Below, piece by piece: positions 61,449 to 64,000 of a stretch of 64,000 nucleotides of DNA. Each line of letters starts with the position of its first letter. Positions within the stretch are counted from its first letter, which is position 1. Source of the stretch: GAS188 sp963713805 (GTDB lineage Bacteria > Pseudomonadota > Alphaproteobacteria > Rhizobiales > Beijerinckiaceae); NCBI GenBank assembly GCA_963713805.1, contig CAVQNF010000011.1, positions 1 to 64,000 on the forward strand. The letters run 5' to 3'. Below the pieces are notes generated by a model. It saw nothing but the letters and a program-made list of their open reading frames with translations. It had not been told where the DNA came from and made no database searches. Position numbers and translations under genes: made by a program.

Positions 61449-62332
61449 CGCTGCCGTGCCCTGGGGTCGAGCCAATCGCGTACGCCATCGCCCACGAAAT
61501 TGAATCCGAGCACGACGGTCAAGATGGCGAAGCCCGGAAAGGCCGCGACCCACCATTGCTCGACGAGCTCGCGCCCTTCGGCGACCATCGATCCCCATTC
61601 GGGCGTCGGCGGCACGACGCCGAGGCCAAGGAAGGAAAGGCCCGCGAAGGTGATGATGGCGTTGCCGACGATCGAGCGTGACGAGCACGATCAGCGGGCC
61701 GACGGCGTTCGGGATGATGTGGCGCGCGAGGATGCGGGCAGGCTTGAGGCCGATGACGACCGCGGCCTCCACATATTCCTGCGAACGCTGCACGAGCACG
61801 AGACTGTGCGCGAGCCGCGCGAATTTCGGCCACCAGACGACCAGCATGGCGATGATGGTGTTGGTCGTGCCGATGCCGAGCGCGGCCGCGATGGCGAGCG
61901 CCAGGATGATCGGCGGGAAGCACAGGACGAGGTCGGTGAGGCGCATGATCAGCTCTTCGCCGCGCCCGCGCATGAAGGCGGCGGCGCCGCCGAGGAGCGT
62001 GCCGAAGGCCGCGCCGATGATCACCACCACGAAGCCGGTGACGAGCGAGATGCGGCTGCCGTAGAGCAGGCGCGTCAGCACGTCGCGTCCGAGCTCGTCC
62101 GTGCCGAGCCAATGGGTTGGCGACGGCGGGCGCAGCCGAAGGGTCACATCGACCGCGTCCGGCGAGTAGGGGGTGAGATAGCGGGCAGGCGAGCGCGATC
62201 GAGGATCCAGGCGAGGATGATCGCGGCCCCGACCGCCGCGACGCCGTAGCGGCGGCGCCAGCGCTGGCCCTTGCGTGCGCACGGCGCATGAAAGCGGCAA
62301 GCGTCGCGGATGGTCTGATCGAAGGCCGTCAT
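61445..62332 (-). CDS. ABC transporter permease, DppC type (frameshifted)
   Basis: An inner-membrane permease of about 296 residues starting MTAFDQTIRDACRF. LRPPSPTHWLGTDELGRDVLTRLLYG is the DppC/OppC hallmark, GFVVVIIGAAFGTLLGGAAAF a helix, and the EAA loop is in YVEAAVVIGLKPARILARHIIPN. After a shift near 61680 it continues in the usual FAGLSFLGLG style and ends WLDPRARQR. Another shift lies near 62185. The start overlaps the end of the upstream permease. Confidence 0.9.
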
Positions 62333-63342
62333 CGCGCGACCCTGCGGATCGAGGAGCGCGTAGCTCAGATCGATGACGAGGTTGATGAGGAGATAGGTCA
62401 GCGCCACCACGAGCGTGATGCCCATGATGGCCGGGAAATCGAGCGCCTCGGCGCTGCGGAAGGTGTAGCGGCCAAGCCCCGGCCAGGAGAACACCGTCTC
62501 GGTCATCACGGCGCCGGTGAGCAGGTTCGCGTAGGCCAGGCCGCCGAGCGTGACGATCGGGATGAGCGCGTTCGGCAGCACATGGCCATTGACGATCCGC
62601 CGTTCGCGCAGGCCTTTGGCGCGCGCGACGCGCACGTAATCCTGATGCAGATTGTCGAGCATGCTGGCGCGCGTCGTGCGCGTGATGAGACCGAGCGTCG
62701 CGGCGGCAAGCACGATCGAGGGCAGGACCAGATGGGCGGCGGCGTCGCGGAAGGTCGCGACATCGCCCGCGAGCAGCGAATCGATCAGGAACAGCCCGGT
62801 CACGGTGGGCGGCGAGAAGGCGATCGGGTCGAGCCGTCCCGGGCCCGGCGCGATCTGCAAGCCCCCATAGAAGAGGGCGAGCATGATGAAGGCGAGCCAG
62901 AAGGTCGGCGAGGAAACGCCGATGAGCGAAATGGCGCGGGCCGAGATGATCGATCCAGCTGTCGCGCCTGATCGCCGCCAGAATGCCGAGCGGCACGCCG
63001 ATGAGGAGGGAGAGGAGGAAGCCTGACGGTCGCAAGCTCGATGGTCGCCGGCGCATATTGGGCGATGTCCTCGAGCACCGGCCGTTGCGAGGCGATGGAG
63101 ATGCCGAGATCGCCATGCAGCACGCCCTTGAGGAAGATGAGGTAGCGCTCCCACAAAGGCAGATCGAGGCCCCATTTGGCGCGCCATTCGGCGACGAAGG
63201 CCTTGTTCGAGGCGGCGACGTCGCCGAGCTGCGCCAGGATCGGGTCGCCGGGCACCATATTGGCGATGAGGAAGATGACGAGCGTGGCGAGAAGCGCCAT
63301 CACCGCGGTCACGGCGAGCCGCGAGACGATGTAGCGCGGCAA
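62329..63342 (-). CDS. ABC transporter permease, DppB type (frameshifted)
   Basis: The first permease of the importer, about 337 residues, starting MPRYIVSRLAVTAVMALLAT. MVPGDPI near residue 30 and WGLDLPLWERYLIFLKGVLHGDLG are typical of DppB. The EAA loop is in DYVRVARAKGLRERRIVNGHVLPNA, and the end lies in the DLSYALLDP segment. Shifts lie near 63030, 62955 and 62345. Its usual gene partner, a periplasmic binding protein, is not adjacent upstream. Confidence 0.9.
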
Positions 63343-63525
63343 GGCTAGCGAGCTCCCGCGCGGCGGATCGCCCGAGAAGCCGCGTCGCGATCAAGCGATC
63401 GCAATGGCTTTAGCCGACAAGCGTTCCACGGAAACGGAAAGCGCAGAGGAAGAGCGCGATCGGCAGCGGCTTCGATGCGCGAAAACCTCCTCGACATTGC
63501 GCCTCCCTATCGATTGCTTTTGTTT

Positions 63526-63541
63526 TTTAGATCGTTCTAAA
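63526..63541. promoter_or_regulatory. Candidate operator palindrome
   Basis: TTTAGATCGTTCTAAA has perfectly complementary six-base arms (TTTAGA/TCTAAA) around four bases, in an AT-rich patch of an otherwise GC-rich gap between the divergent ABC transporter and acyl-CoA dehydrogenase genes. The size and symmetry fit binding by a TetR-like dimer. No regulator gene is adjacent within the window. Confidence 0.45.
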
Positions 63542-63626
63542 TTTGGCCGCACGAGGTGTCAATCGAGCGTCCGGCGGACACTCATCGCGCGCCGCCCTGC
63601 GGCCGCGCAGCTCTTCCGGGAGCGAC

Positions 63627-64000
63627 ATGGCTCTTGCCGAGTATGACAGCTTCGCGGCGGATCGTCATCGCATGATGCGCGAGGCGGCGCGCGCCTTCGC
63701 CGAGCGCGAGATCAGGCCGATCGCGGCCGAGCTCGACGAGAGCGAGCGCTTTCCCGCGGAGCTTTACGACGAAGCTCGCGAAGCTCGGCATGTTCGGCAT
63801 CACCGTGCCCGAGCAGATGGGCGGAGCCGGCGCCGACGTCGGCTCCTATGCGCGCGTCATGGAGGAGCTGTCGCGCGGCTATGCGTCGGTCGCCGACCAA
63901 TGCGGCCTCGTCGAGCTCGTCGCGACACTTGCTCGCCGAGCACGGCACGCCGGCGCAGCGCGCGCGCTATCTCGCGCCGCTCGTCAAGGGCGAGCGGCGC
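63627..64000 (+). CDS. Acyl-CoA dehydrogenase, N-terminal part (runs off the window)
   Basis: The first about 124 codons of an acyl-CoA dehydrogenase: MALAEYDSFAADRHRMMREA, then EREIRPIAAELDESERFP. After a shift near 63770 follow LGMFGITVPEQMGGAGADVG and VMEELSRGYASVADQCGL, and after another near 63925 LLAEHGTPAQRARYLAPLVKG at the window edge. The start ATG at 63627 has CGGGAG upstream. It is divergent from the dipeptide-type ABC operon and downstream of the TTTAGA palindrome. Confidence 0.85.
   Translation, partial: MALAEYDSFAADRHRMMREAARAFAEREIRPIAAELDESERFPAELYDEAREARHVRHHRARADGRSRRRRRLLCARHGGAVARLCVGRRPMRPRRARRDTCSPSTARRRSARAISRRSSRASG

Overview
The window is high-GC chromosomal DNA from an alphaproteobacterium, most likely of the order Hyphomicrobiales (Rhizobiales). 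This rests on gene families typical of that group (a DUF2865 protein, a CreA family protein, a TIGR00282-type metallophosphoesterase, COG2984 periplasmic binding proteins, ccmC/ccmD/ccmG, a fused DppD-DppF ATPase) and on palindromic intergenic repeats typical of the group. No rRNA, tRNA, CRISPR array, phage module or transposase gene was found. The genus cannot be fixed from sequence reading alone.

The dominant technical feature is the number of single-base frameshifts. Most long conserved genes, including ones expected to be essential such as purD, tsaC and the ccm genes, are broken into two to eight pieces that continue in another frame. Coordinates for those genes span the whole reconstructed gene. 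The breaks look like uncorrected insertion/deletion errors of an assembly rather than gene decay. Some segments (about 1-5330, 18015-19037, 46369-47060) are free of them.

Layout. 1-5.3 kb: accessory region with an alpha/beta hydrolase, a Tat-exported COG2984 binding protein, a Cds1-like PLP enzyme, two decayed binding-protein tails and a membrane-anchored unknown, with dispersed repeats. 5.6-17.6 kb: an FAD oxidoreductase, malic enzyme maeB, yghU, corA, an SDR, an acyl-CoA breakdown operon (acyl-CoA dehydrogenase, SDR, enoyl-CoA hydratase) and divergent tsaC. 18-25 kb: a YncE-like beta-propeller, a LutA-like Fe-S protein, purD, a secreted unknown, a molbindin, modA and a DUF2865 protein. 25.4-38.5 kb: creA, an oxalate/formate-type MFS carrier, a YmdB-like phosphoesterase, a coiled-coil protein, an aldo/keto reductase, hdeD-xseB, ccmC-ccmD-ccmG, moaE, an NDUFA9-like SDR, a possible CnbZ-like protein, an aspartate dehydrogenase and a fatty acid hydroxylase.

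38.5-64 kb is a catabolic region: cupins, a CaiB/BaiF CoA transferase, enoyl-CoA hydratase, a dimethylglycine/sarcosine-type dehydrogenase, a VOC protein, a non-pyrrolysine MttB homologue, iron alcohol dehydrogenase, aldehyde dehydrogenase, glutamine synthetase-like ligase, 2-oxo-pentenoate-type hydratase, sugar phosphate isomerase-like and DUF993 TIM barrels, an overlapping CoA transferase-aroE-maoC operon, a dipeptide-type ABC importer and the start of another acyl-CoA dehydrogenase. Together these suggest uptake and breakdown of methylated amines/betaines and of small aromatic or cyclic acids. The substrates are inferred from families only. A small two-gene membrane module (46369-47060) of unknown function sits inside this region.
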